64,000 nucleotides of DNA, taken from contig NW_019029027.1 of assembly GCF_002105155.1 (NCBI RefSeq), positions 186,001 through 250,000 on the forward strand, given 5' to 3'. The notes below the pieces were generated by a model, which did no database searches, was not told where the DNA came from, and saw only the letters and a program-made list of their open reading frames with translations. Origin of the DNA: Lobosporangium transversale (lineage: Eukaryota; Mortierellomycota; Mortierellomycetes; Mortierellales; Mortierellaceae). Positions 24,501-36,457 of the stretch are shown piece after piece (position 1 is the first letter of the stretch; each line of letters begins with the position of its first letter). The translations under genes and the position numbers were made by a program.

Positions 24501-24956
24501 CGTCCACGCACCACCATCCACACGGACATTCGGTATGCCATCGTCCCATTTTCAGCGCGCCTAGGGCCTTTATTAATGATTCGGTTAATCGCTTTGTTTT
24601 ATTATGGGCACCTGTTCCGGGTTGGGCGCTCGATCACTCGGAATGTGGATAATGTTGTGACCTGGAATGGCATTCACCTTCGAACTAGCTTAACGGGCCA
24701 GTATGGTTTCCCGGCCCCCAATTTTGAGAGGAACTGTTGGCAAGAGATTAACCAGAAGGGTATAGCTATGGGATTAGAAGAACTTGTACTAGGCATGCCT
24801 CAATCGGATGGATCGATGTCAGCAGCAGTTGCATCAACATTGGACCCACAGGCTTTGAATGGGATCGCGTTACCAGCAGAAATCTTAGCCGAGCTAGCAG
24901 CAGAGGAGATGGTCGTCCGGATATTTCATGAGAATCGCCCTTTATTATTTACATAG
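21513..24956 (+). CDS. PARP catalytic domain - RING-H2 - Deltex C-terminal domain fusion
   Basis: Two exons (21513-22321, 22430-24956) give 1111 residues. The start is the first ATG; upstream only a GTG is in frame. Residues about 90-285 form a PARP-type ADP-ribosyltransferase: H169 in LYHGT, Y199 in YGKGVYFSDS, and E267 in KEWIVFEKSQ, an apparent H-Y-E triad. The last segment is completed across the intron, which confirms the join. Residues 290-835 are helical, with a charged stretch at about 440-620, and match nothing I know. A RING-H2 finger follows: C839, C842, C871, H873, H876, C879, C893, C896. Residues 929-1060 resemble a Deltex C-terminal domain: PEYPN, VGRS (S1004), VVTWNGIH (H1019), YGFPAPNF and E1042. 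Deltex RING-DTC modules bind ADP-ribose or NAD+ and direct ubiquitin to or from it. One chain could therefore write ADP-ribose and ubiquitylate the same target. The cellular role is unknown. Confidence 0.9.
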
Positions 24957-25111
24957 ACATATTTGCATATTCCATTTTGTTTGTTCATCCTCCTAATAAA
25001 GCATACCCAATGAATTACTGTAAATTATTTTCTTTTGTGAATTGAATGATTAGATGATTTTTTTCAAATCTATCTATTGCTCTATTATTTTATTTTCAAG
25101 TACCCCTTTTT

Positions 25112-26267
25112 CTATGGTTGTAATTTGATCCGCTGTCGACTTTTCTCGAGAGTATGGGTCATGGCTTTGAGCCTATCAAGCATAGATTGGACATCTGGAT
25201 CGTCTGTGCCGCGGAGCAAATCCTTCTTGGCTTGTTGGATGTTTTGCTGAGTTTCAGAGGATGGGCTTATGAGGGACACAAGCGATTTCTGTAATTCATG
25301 AGTATCATTCAACATACTCAAAAGTAGATTCTGTTCCATATTAAGTGAACTCGCAGCCTCACCCAAACCTAGAAGACAAAATGTATGCTTGTTTTGAGTG
25401 ATCAATCTTACTCTTGTATGGTTGATAAGGAAACATATATACAAAATGATGAGCTGGTATAGCTGTTACCTGGTACGGTTTCCTGTTGCTGTTGCTTGCT
25501 GCTTAATTGCGTTACATCACCACTCTCATTGCAAAGATGATGGCGGTGGTGATATGCTGTGATAGATTGCGATAATTCTTGTTCATACAACTCTTCAAAC
25601 TTTTGCATGGATCGAATAAGTTCTGTTGTCGCCCGATCAAAAGAGGCTTTCATGTTCTGATCCAGCTTTAACGATATTGATGATGATATATAGTTGGCAT
25701 TATATGGCACCTGTATCCAAAAAAAAGTAAATAGGAAACAACCTTCAGCTTTCGATTTGGTTTTTTTGTGCCTAAAAACTTTTTTTTTTTTTTTTTTTTG
25801 TTTAATGCAATAACCTCGCCAAGTTTTGATTCAAGTCGTTGTTGTGCTGCATACAATGCCTCTTGAATTTCTGAAAAGATGGTTTCTAGCGTTTTGGTCC
25901 CACTAATGGTCTGGTGGTATCGTTTCTGTTGAGGTTCTTCCGCTTCCCTAAGAAGGTCTGTTGAAAAGAGTTGGACAGAATCTGTAAAGATGCTATGGTT
26001 CCATGTGGGTGTTGTCATTATTGAATCCATCAGGCGACAAGCGTTCACAGCCGCTGTACTGTTCGCATCCTCATGCATACTACTGCTGCTGTTGTTGGTT
26101 TTGTTGTTAATGTTGCTGTTAATATTCCCTGTCCAGTCTGCCATTGAATGATTCACATTGGTTTGAAAATGAGAAGTTGGAACTACATTCAGTAGAGGCA
26201 TCGCCACCAAAACTCGCGACTTCATAAAATTAAGTGATATAGTACCAATAAAACTGATCAATATCAT
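25112..26267 (-). CDS. Coiled-coil protein of unknown function
   Basis: Three exons keep frame (26267-25815, 25710-25470, 25368-25112), giving 316 residues. A start at the ATG of MADWTGN, about 42 codons downstream, is equally plausible. The first intron has a weak GTTATT donor and a long pyrimidine stretch. Residues 1-75 are Asn/Ser-rich. The rest is mainly amphipathic helix, for example KTLETIFSEIQEALYAAQQR, TTELIRSMQKFEELYEQEL and DVQSMLDRLKAMTHTLEK, interrupted by a His-rich loop and a Gln run. The size and heptad pattern would suit a small scaffold or kinetochore-type subunit, but I recognise no family. It is convergent with the PARP-Deltex gene (155 bp apart) and divergent from the aspartic protease gene. 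Confidence 0.6.
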
Positions 26268-26431
26268 TGCCCTTGCTTCTACAGCGTCAGCATCATTTGG
26301 CCGTACATATTCATCTCGCTCTTGAGCGCATGCATTTTTCCTCTCTTCTACTTTCTTTTATCCTCTGGATACTCTAGACACTCTAGGTACTATTTTAAAA
26401 CCCTCCAAAAAAAAAAAAAAAAAAAAAAAAA
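26268..26431. promoter_or_regulatory. Short divergent promoter ending in a poly(A) leader
   Basis: Only 164 bp separate the two start codons. The right edge is 25 consecutive A (26407-26431) running directly into the protease ATG, so the predicted leader of that mRNA ends in poly(A). No other motif can be assigned. Confidence 0.6.
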
Positions 26432-28162
26432 ATGCTCACAAATTATGGCTTCCTACTGTCAACTCTTTCTATGGCCCTGACACTCATCACTGTGTCTAAT
26501 GCGTCCCATCACGGTTTTTCAGACATCTCAGACAGCCCAGATACCTTATTCAATACCGTTATTAAATTCAAGCTCGATCGTACCGAGCTTTCTGGCCCAG
26601 GTCTGCGGAAATTTGCAGTCAGACCCTACGCGATCCATGAAGAAGGAGAATTGGGTCAAGGAGAACAAGAACAAATATTGCCCCTACAACAAGCCCTGCA
26701 GGAACAGCAACACAATGAACCTGTAGTTGCAGTCCCATTGACTGATATTCCCAAGCATTATGGATACACTGCAGTGTTCACCATTGGAACATATGATGGC
26801 TCTCAGGTATCTTCATCTTCAATACCTCCTCATTCCTCTGCTTCCAGATTTCCGTTCATTGCAAAAAGGCCCGACTACCTCTTCAACTTATTGGTGGATA
26901 CAGGTTCTGACCTAGTGGTTGTGACTTCGGCTAGCTGTGCAGATCCTGAATGTATCCAAGTACCCCATCGATATGACAGTTCACTCTCTCGGACAGCGAC
27001 GCTAGCAAAAAATATGTTGACAGGAGGCCATCGATGGGTTCAACAGTACGGTGATGGTACAATTGCGAATGGCACATTGTTTCAAGATACCCTTGGGTTT
27101 GTCTCTCCTGTCAACGCAGACAAACCTGGAGCTCAAGCTTCTATCACCGCATCTCTCACCACGGCGACGACGCTCCAAATCAAAAACCAACCTATCCTTG
27201 TGGTTGATCAACCTGGGCTGGGATTGACTAAGAGTTATGGCCATGGGGTAGATGGCATCATTGGGCTAAACCTACGTAGTCCTGTCATCTCCTCCACTGT
27301 AATCCAGAATCTTCAAAAGATTGAAGCTACTGCATCTGCAGCTAAAGCAGCCAAAGAAGCGGTAGCAGCAACCACACCATTATCTTCGCTATTGTCGTCA
27401 TCAGCTCGTCCAGTCCTTCATCATACACCAGCATTCTCGACAGATAGCAAGGCCGGAATGGGTATAATGAGTCTTTGGCTCTCTAAATCTCTTGAGCCGG
27501 GCCAGGGTGGTGAGCTGCTTTTGAATGCTGTGGACAAATCCCGGTTCCGTGAACCGATCCGTTGGAGCGCTCGAGGCCCTAGCCCCTATGATTGGTCTAT
27601 CATGATGGATAAAGGGATTCTTCTCTTTCTGGACCAAGAAAGCCCTGCGACCTCAACAACCACTGTAGGACTCCTTAAACCTAAAACTGCAACTGATTTT
27701 AGAGATAAAACAGCGCCAACGGCAACGGCGACAGTGACGGCTCAGGTATTGGTCCCTGGGACAGAGTATACGTATGCTGTGCTGGATTCTGGCTCTGATG
27801 GTATCTATCTTGCAAAGTCCACTTACCATGCCTTTTTTCAACATGTCCCTGGCGCAAGGCAGCTCAAGAGCGGGTACTGGCGTGTTCCCTGTGAAGGAAC
27901 TACGGAATTGGCGTTTGGAATAGAAGGAATGCTCTATAAGGTTCCATATCAGGATTGGGTCAAGAAACCGAATGAAACGGTCTCAAGTGCCAGTGCTGCC
28001 CTTACACAAGCAGAATTAGGGCCTGGAATGTGCCAGTCCAGAGTCTTTGGTAGCTCGCCAGGCCCAACGTTGCTGGGAACAGTATTTCTAAGAGCTGTTT
28101 ATACAGTTTTTGACTTTTCTAGACCTGGACATGAGCGTATGGGATTTGCGGCCCTTGCTTGA
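26432..28162 (+). CDS. Secreted pepsin-type aspartic protease
   Basis: This intronless gene encodes 576 residues of peptidase family A1. It starts with a hydrophobic signal peptide (about residues 1-25, ending near VSNASHH), followed by a propeptide rich in Gln/Glu. The N-lobe has the catalytic Asp in LLVDTGSD (D156) and a flap Tyr in QQYGDGT. The C-lobe has the second Asp in AVLDSGSD (D452) and the closing LGTVFLRAVYTVFDF block. Both active-site triplets are intact. There is no obvious membrane anchor or GPI signal at the C-terminus (ends GFAALA), so secretion or vacuolar delivery is likely. An inserted Ala/Ser-rich loop (about residues 290-345) separates the lobes. The lack of introns contrasts with most neighbours. 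Substrate preference cannot be inferred. Confidence 0.93.
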   Translation: MLTNYGFLLSTLSMALTLITVSNASHHGFSDISDSPDTLFNTVIKFKLDRTELSGPGLRKFAVRPYAIHEEGELGQGEQEQILPLQQALQEQQHNEPVVAVPLTDIPKHYGYTAVFTIGTYDGSQVSSSSIPPHSSASRFPFIAKRPDYLFNLLVDTGSDLVVVTSASCADPECIQVPHRYDSSLSRTATLAKNMLTGGHRWVQQYGDGTIANGTLFQDTLGFVSPVNADKPGAQASITASLTTATTLQIKNQPILVVDQPGLGLTKSYGHGVDGIIGLNLRSPVISSTVIQNLQKIEATASAAKAAKEAVAATTPLSSLLSSSARPVLHHTPAFSTDSKAGMGIMSLWLSKSLEPGQGGELLLNAVDKSRFREPIRWSARGPSPYDWSIMMDKGILLFLDQESPATSTTTVGLLKPKTATDFRDKTAPTATATVTAQVLVPGTEYTYAVLDSGSDGIYLAKSTYHAFFQHVPGARQLKSGYWRVPCEGTTELAFGIEGMLYKVPYQDWVKKPNETVSSASAALTQAELGPGMCQSRVFGSSPGPTLLGTVFLRAVYTVFDFSRPGHERMGFAALA

Positions 28163-29591
28163 AAAGGACTAGGAATAAAAATAAAAATGATTTTAAACGA
28201 AGACGCGTCTGTGTGGCTTGGATCATTTTCACCTCTAAAAAAAAAAAACAAAGTCCGCAATTCAGTAGATCAAGCATTTGCCGTGGTCTCCACTTGGGCG
28301 AAAATCCCATGAGTTCCATGTGGAGTGATATTATATATACTGTGCATAAATTTACAGACTTCGTAAGCACTTGATGACTCCAAAAAAAAAAAAAAAAAAT
28401 GTATATATTTATTTATTTATATTTGTATTTGACAAAATAAAGCGGACATTTGACTGGCACCCCTTGGCCCTGATCTGTGGCTGGAATATGCATCATGACA
28501 TACGACGATGAATTCGTCCAGTGTCTCAACAATTATATACTTACTCCATTTCGAGACTGGAATCCTCTTGGGACCGATCATTACTTGTTAGATGAAAGTA
28601 CATGTATACCATCAGAGGGACGACAAGAAGATAGCGAGGATAGAAATGATGATCGGATTCGCCAAGCCAACATCTAGTCGGTCTCGAGAAAAAGACATGG
28701 AGTACAGTACGATTCATGCTGATTTGCTTTCATCTTAATCACATTTCTCTTCCCTTTGGTTTGCACAGCCTATGACTTCATTATCGTCTTACTGGGTTTG
28801 ATGAAAGCCATTATTAAAATGGAAAGAATAGAAGCGCCATGCTTTATGAGCGGACGTCGAATGCGTAATAAAGTACGCCTGGGATCCCTGAGTGTCAGTG
28901 CTTAAACTGGACTCCCCATTTTAACACTTTTTACAGGAAATCAAAAAAAAGATACAAAATCATTGGAGACTAGGCGTACATATTAAATACCTTGAATACC
29001 TTGCCCACTCTCTTTCTCACACAGCAAAAGGAAAATAAATAAATAAATATGCGGAAGGTATGCCGATGATGCTGTCATGCCGATTCACTATTATCATCAT
29101 TATTGGCGCAGAATGGTGTCATGGCCCTGTTTGCGTGTATTGTGGAAAGTACAGAATATACCTCTTTTCATACTCTTTTCAAACTTGTGGTCTTCATATT
29201 CCATTCCCTTATGCGCCCATGTAACTTTTTTTTTTTTTCCTTTTTGTCACCACGAGGGTCTAATGTTGATGAGCAGAATAATGAACAGAAAAGTAACGAG
29301 TTTTGTATATATATAACATGATCAATTCATTGAAGGAAGAATGAATAGAAAAAAAAGTAAAAAAAAGTACTGATACAAAAATTATCTGTCATTTTGTCTC
29401 TAACGTTAATGATAAGGTCTTCAATGATATGGATCATAATCTAGACCTCCCCGTTGCCCACTAGCGTGCCCGTTCTCTCGACCGACATGAGAAAAAAAAT
29501 AAAAAACAAACAAATAAAAAGCAGCATTCATGCGTGGAGTGTTGGTCAGTCTCCCTGCACTCTACTTGCTCCATGGATGAACAGTGGTCCT

Positions 29592-29629
<38 letters not shown>

Positions 29630-30515
29630 TCTTTTATCAAGCAGTATATAGGCAGAAGAATGATAAATTTGTGTATTCATTATTCCGATTCGGACATGTA
29701 TGAACCATCCTTCTCACTTTACAAGCTTTTCTCAAGAACCAAGGCAGGGCAACGAAGTTTTTTTGTTTTATTTGCCTCCTTCTTTCGATATTTCATGGGC
29801 CATCGGCTGTTCCTTTGATCTTTGGAAAATGCTCCCTCCTTGTTTTCCTGCGTCTTTTTTTTTTTTTTTTTTTTTTTTCGTGTTGACCCAGCAAAACGCA
29901 ACAAAGAAAAAACTCAATTTGACATGCGAGATGACGTCGGTGTAACCTTCGACAAAAAATTGAGCCGTCTGAAAAGCACTGTCTACAAATTGACAGACAA
30001 CTGTTCAGTGGATTCTATCCACGATGTACCGTATTAAGTTTTTTTTATGCCATGTGTTTCCCCTTTCATTCATTCACACACATCCTCTCTTTCGCCCCCT
30101 AGTCTAAAAGGCACGGCTATCTTTCTTTTTCTCTCTCCTGTCGGGATTAGCAAGCTGACACAAATTGGAAGGAATAAAAGACGTGTTAATGACTAAATGT
30201 CTTTTGATAACGCCTAGATTGCCCTATTGAAAATGTTAAAAGCAGAATAAAGAAGAGACACGCAATAGCAATCTTTATGTCCTGTGTGACACAGAGAGCG
30301 CCTTATTTTTTTTTTTTTTAAACATAAGGGGTGTATACAGGACACGGTTGTTATCATAAATGAATGAGTAAATTGTGTTTTCATTCAATACTCACTATAT
30401 AATCGCATCTTTATGCATATTATCATGTAACAACGACAATCTTGATGTTTCGAACCTCCAGGGTTTTCCTGTGATCATCAATTATGGACAAATGTCTCAA
30501 CTTACATCTGCCGCC

Positions 30516-30554
<39 letters not shown>

Positions 30555-33500
30555 CAAACACTCATTGATACTCCTTTTCCGTCCATGAATAAGAGGTTCA
30601 GTGGAGATAAAGAAGTATGGAGATGGAGGTGTAAATGTAACCCACACATCACAAAGAGGCAATGGACATTATCGTTGCTCTTTATTTTATTTTATTTTAC
30701 GTTATTTGGAAGTGCAAGGAAGGAGGAACAGGGGTCAATGTGAGCGTGATGGTCAATGTCTTCTCTTCAGTTCAGCTCCCAGCATCTTGCGAGCGCTGTG
30801 CAAACAGCTCTCTCCCTCACTCTCTCTTTTTTTTGTAAAGCTGTCCTCAAGTTTTATCAACAGGGTTAAATACATGCATATACGTTGCATACAAATGGCG
30901 AGGTTAGAAGAGAGGGAAATAAAAACAACGGCGACATTTTTAGACATTTTGAGCAGCATCTATATTTCGTACCCTGCATCCAACATCAGCAATAAAAAAA
31001 TAAAAAATAAAAAAGACTGTAGCGCGTCGATATTTTTGGACTTTTGCCGTTTGCTACGTTGAGAGGACGATGACTTCGATGAGCATAAAGCGCTGCTCAC
31101 TTCATTTCATGATAAACATGATAAAGCATTATTTTTTTTAAATAAAATCACGGACAAAAAAACTGGCCTCTTGCGTTCAACCACTTTATTATTATATATG
31201 CCCAAAGTGTTTTAAATCTCATCATTAAAAAAAAAACCATAAATGTTTACATCGATATAAACCATGCTGGAAGGCGAAGTGCTCAACGAACAGGGCCTTG
31301 GACATCATGTCGAACAAGAGCCAGTTTTTGTGGGTAATCGGCGTCTAATAGACTAAGGATTTCTGAGCATATTGCAAACGAAAGGAGAAAGAGAGAATAT
31401 ATATAATAAAACTGAGAGCATATCCAGTCGGGTTGAGGGCCCCATAATATGTCCCGAGCGTCATTATGACCAGACCCATTCCTTGGTTCAGATTTAGAAA
31501 AAAAAAAAAAAAAAAAAAAAAAAACTGAGTGTCTGATTTCAAAATAACGATAACGATGGCAATGGTAACTGACGCGAAATAAAGTAAAGGAATGTTTAAT
31601 TCTCCATCCTCTATTCTCTGTTCCTTATCCCTATTGTTTTTTTCTGTTCTTTTGCTTTATAAGAAAAAGCGCGGGATAGATGAATGACTGAAAGGAACAG
31701 CTCAAATGTATTATCATCGCCACGGACTTTTTTTTTGATGAATGTGTAATCTGGGGACCCAAGTCAACCGTAAAAAAAGATATATATTTTTTTTTTTTGC
31801 CGGCTCTCATTGCTCTCAACCCCACTTCCTACTCTTTCCCTATTCTGTTCTTGTATGTCGATATATATTTGTAAACTGTTGATTCCTCTCTTTGTGTTCG
31901 CATAACATCTCAACATGTCAACGACGGCGAAGATCTTCGCGTAGGTCTTGTTGTTGAAGTTATTTGTTTGTTTATTTTTGTCTTTTCCCTGAGAATTGAT
32001 GGGTACCCACTGTAAAACAACTAACCCGCCAAATTGTTATAGTAAACCTTTGTCCAATGCTTGAACATGGCTTGCTATTGACGTTGTTGCAGGCTGAAAA
32101 AAAAAAAAAAACTTCTTTTATGAATATGCCTTTTTTGTTTATTTTTTATTTTTTTACACTTGATCAGATGGGTCATCGTCCTTCTCTGAGCCATGAACCC
32201 GATTCAAATAGGACAACTTACACTTCTTCCCGTACACTCTGCAGATACAACTAGGCGAGCATATATAAATACATATACACACACATATATATATATATAA
32301 GACTGTAGGATGCAGCAATTGAGGGAGCGGATGCAAACCCGCACACCATGGTTTCCCGTATCACAGATCAAAAGGGAAAGGCCACCAAGTAGAGGGCACG
32401 ATTAAGAACTGGGTTTATGCTGGTTTTTTCTCAAGATCTCTTGAGAGAGAGAGATTGTCCTAACTATGTGATTGTATTGTTCAAGTAAACAATCATCGGA
32501 ACCGTGGACTTTTTCTTATTCCTGCATGCACAAACTGGACACATCAATCTATATGCTTTGCTTCTCATTCATGACCTGACCTGGCCTGTCATCGCTCTCT
32601 CTCTTTGTTCGCTGTTTGCTCGTCTTCCCCATTCCCCATATTCTGCTTCTTGTTTACTTGCCTGTTGCTCGTGCCCAAGCGACCGCAGGGTTTTATAGGG
32701 TCTCACTGCATAGAAGATTCAATACTTAATCCTGTAGACTCTATTATCTTTATTCAAAAACCTTAATAAACAATAATATAAAATTATATAATAATAGTAA
32801 ACTAGAATGAATAAGTAAATCGAGTGCAAACACGATCCCCGACAGAGCAAAATCACTTAAAAGACCAGCCTTCAACTTCAACTATTCTTTTTTCTTTTCC
32901 TCTTTCCTCTTTATTCTTTATTCTTTCCTTCAGTCCTCTGAAAACTTCACATCAACCGCATCAATTACAGCTCGTTCATCAAGTGATTTCAAAACACATT
33001 CATTCATTTGCGCTATCTTCCGTTTCAAGTCTGAAATTCACCCACAATTTTCCTGAGGAGCACGAGCCAGTCGCCTTCCCACACCATTCCTTCACTCAAT
33101 CTGCCTTACAAAGCCATTTACGCTCCCTATTAGCGCTTTTTTTTTTTTTTTTTCTTTTTCTTTTTCATTCGTACTCCTCTTTCTCAACGTTCAATCCAAA
33201 AGATCATCGCATCGAAATCAGCTCCTATCATTTCAATCCACAACCCTAAGAAATACTAAGGTATTGACTAAACTTATGGTTTTTTTTTTAAAGGTTCCTA
33301 TTCCATCTCAGTTGAAACTATCTGAGATGGTACATCAAGTGTCGAATACCGTCCTTTATCACATACTCCACTTCCACACAACATTTTTTTTTTTTTTTTT
33401 CTCTTTCTTTCATTATGGACGTCCTGTGATTCATTCTCGGGGTATTTACTTGTTTCGTTATCCACTAAAATTCTAAACAGATGCAAGCGTCTCAGACACA

Positions 33501-34210
33501 GTGACTTGTAATCAACATGAGTAATGGTTAAAGAGAACAATGTCCATAACCATATTGTTTAATAATTCAATCTGATTACTGGGATCAAGAGCTTCCTTCC
33601 TCTCTCTTTCTCCTTCTTCCTCTCTCTTTTTCCTGTCATTGTTCATTCTCTTACAATCGCCCGGGTATAATCTTCTCAAATGTTAGTCAATGAATAAGAC
33701 AATTGAAAAGACAACGCGCTCCGAAGCTATCTTATATATCCCTGATCACGTCATTAGTCGGCTCGAAAAGGAACATGGTCTTCAGAGGCCATGGAGACGG
33801 CACATTAAAAGAGATGTAACGAGGGCGAGTGAGAAAGAATGTGAAAAATGTGAAAGATAAGATGTTTCGAGAGGGAGCATGGATCAGCAATATCCGCTTA
33901 CCCTGTCAAATCCCTCCCTTCGTCTCCTTTTTCGACCATCGTTCTTCGCTGTATTCTTTCTACTGCAACGATACATCCTCCTGCCAGAGGCAAATAAAAC
34001 AATCTGTCCCGTTTAGTATTTTAGCGTTGAAGCTTGCTGACGAGGAATTGCAAGCACATCAGCTTTTTTTATCCCGACAAACTAAACCTAATGTCAGCTT
34101 TTTTTTTTTTTTTTATTTTTTTTATTAGAATTCTTCAACTGCTTATTACAAGAGCTACAAACGTCGTAACAGCGAAATCAACATCTCTTTTCTGAAACCA
34201 TTACACTATC
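28163..34210. other. Six-kilobase gene-poor region
   Basis: I find no frame that I can support as a gene. The longest open frames (up to about 150 codons, near 30601-31062 and 32824-33249) are low-complexity and lack family resemblance. Homopolymers lie at about 28382-28399, 29591-29627 (T8 then A29), 29858-29878, 30516-30554 (T25 then A14), 31499-31524 and 33137-33153. Non-coding transcripts cannot be excluded. The right end (about 33600-34210) is pyrimidine-rich and probably contains the promoter and leader of the Con7-like gene. Confidence 0.5.
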
Positions 34211-36457
34211 ATGTAAGTTGAAAGCTTATCAAGCAGTTCCGCCAGGTTGGATCATCGCTTCTTTGGTTCTCGCGCCCCAATCTGTCATTTTATTTCATTT
34301 TGTTTTCACATATTCTCACCTTTTCATACGCACTCCATCTTATGAACCTCGAGATACGCTGTTCTTTGTTGGCTGAGAGTGATTTCATCATATTCAATAC
34401 AGAAGTTGTTCATTGGATCTAAAACAAATTGCTGTGTTGTCATCCAGTGAGGATGGACAATATTGTTATTTTTGGTGTCAAATTGCGCCTCGGAATTCAT
34501 TTCATCGTTTATTTATGAATAATCTCATCATACATCAACCTTCACTGTACTCCATCGTCGCTTTTCTTTGGTACTCATTTACCTCAAACGCACGCACCAT
34601 ATCTTTTTTTTTCTTTGTACTTTTTTTATTTTTATTTTTTTTTATTTTTTTCATTTTCCCTTCCCCTTTTAATGACGTATATTGTGCATTCTCGACAGGA
34701 GGCAATATTGGCATGAAGAAAAGCACGTAGAATGATCCAAGGATGAGGACAGTCCCTTCCAGCACACAAAAACGAGGTTTTCATTTCCTTTTTGATTGTG
34801 CACGTCACGACAAACCCATTTCATATTCAGTTTACCTACCCCCCGCCCTTGTGTACATTGCTCAATAATAATATTTGTCTTCATTTTATTATTATAATTA
34901 TTATAATAATCACAATTATTCTTTGTCGCTCTTGGATTCTAAGATTGTAATATTCCCCCCCCCTCCTGCGCACGCTCCCTTGTGTCCCTTGACCATCAGA
35001 TTAGTCTCATTTCAACAAAGCATGGATTGACAACACGGCACTGGACCGCCGTTCAGCTCATTTTGTATTGTGCATGGCTTTGTTTTTTTTTAGACCCAAA
35101 CATTAATCATATCATTTCTCACTTTTCTATCTCTGTACCCGAATCTCTTATTTTGCTCCTGCTCTCCACAACAGGCAATCAGCGCCTCCTCCGGTCAACC
35201 TGTATGCTACGCAGGGCCATCCTTATTCTCATCATCATCATCATCATCATCATACCCAACACCACCATCAACAACCAAGCTTTGTTGAGGACCCATCAAG
35301 GATGCAGCAAACTGATTACATCAGAAACGGTTCACCTACTCTGATATCCTCACACACCAACGGCCAAGACTCACCCATTACCGGCGCCAACCAGAGACGC
35401 GTTACTTACCCATTTGTTCCTTCTATCGACACGAGCTCTAGTCTTATGATGAATGGTTTAACAAGTCCCGAGAACTCTGGGTCTAGTCCACTCATGGGCA
35501 GTCCATTTCCTGTGCAGGGTGGCCTAATGGGTGTGGGTGTTAGTACAGTTCCAGGGGTCCAGGCCGGAATGATTCGGTCGTCTCCGCTGGCCGGATACAT
35601 GGACACGATGACACTTCAGCAACATCAACATATGCCGACACAAAACTCAACTCACACTCATCCATCTCAGATGTCGCCCAGCAGCTCACCGTACGCCCAA
35701 CCTTTGATTCCAAGCACACATCCATATACACCACCACAGCAACATCAACCACTCCCACAGATGGGACCGGGTACATGGTTTGGGGCAGATGCAGGCGATA
35801 ATGGACAGAACGGTGCAGCAAAGACATATTCATTTGTTCCCCTATCTGGGGTGAACACCAAGAAGAGACCACGCCGTCGCTTCGATGAGATCGAGCGCCT
35901 CTATGTCTGCAACTGGGGAGATTGTGAAAAAGCCTATGGTACTCTTAATCATTTAAATGCACATGTCAACATGCAGAAGCATGGACCAAAGCGTCATCCA
36001 TCTGGTAGGTCTTTTTTCTTTATTTTTTATTTTTTTTTATTTTTTTTATTGTTTTTCTCTTCAATGTGCAAACTTCAACTTTCATACCCCGAGATTGAAA
36101 AACCCCAATCTAATTATTTTATATTTTGTGTGACTTGCAGAGTTCAAGGAGATGAGGAAAGAATGGCGACGCCAGAAGAAGGCAGAAGAAGAGGCGGCCA
36201 AGCAGGCTGCGGCGGCGTTCCAACAGGAGCAACAACAGCAAAGCCAGCAAATGCATCATCAGAACCAATTCCAGTTGTGTGATCCGATCCTAAACAATAT
36301 GCAACATGGTCATCCTCTTTCGATGCATCCATTGGGTCACCACCAGCACCAGCCACATCAGCTCCCTCATCCACATGCTCACCCAAATCAATATCACCAT
36401 CACTCACAACAAGGGATGCAATCTCAACATCATCACCAGCATCCTATGGGATTTTAA
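34211..36457 (+). CDS. Con7-like C2H2 zinc-finger transcription factor
   Basis: The DNA-binding core (about residues 230-300) matches Con7-type regulators of filamentous fungi: YSFVPLSGVNTKKRPRRRFDE, then a finger with C-x4-C and two His in CNWGDCEKAYGTLNHLNAHV, then EFKEMRKEWRRQKKAEEE. Flanks are Ser/Pro/Gln/His-rich, with a run of eight His and a His/Gln-rich tail. Exons 35175-36004 and 36141-36457 are secure. The frame stays open upstream of the first internal ATG (35302) back to a strong acceptor at 35174, so the true start lies in an earlier exon. AT at 34211-34212, followed by GTAAGTTG, would join the G at 35175 to make a split ATG and a 382-residue protein in phase. That first exon is my inference; the alternative start is 35302. 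Con7 in the rice-blast fungus controls conidium and appressorium genes. Confidence 0.85.

Noticed and set aside
28477-28677. A 66-codon frame behind the aspartic protease
   Set aside because: Although free of low complexity, it is short, does not match any family I know, and shows no splice extension.
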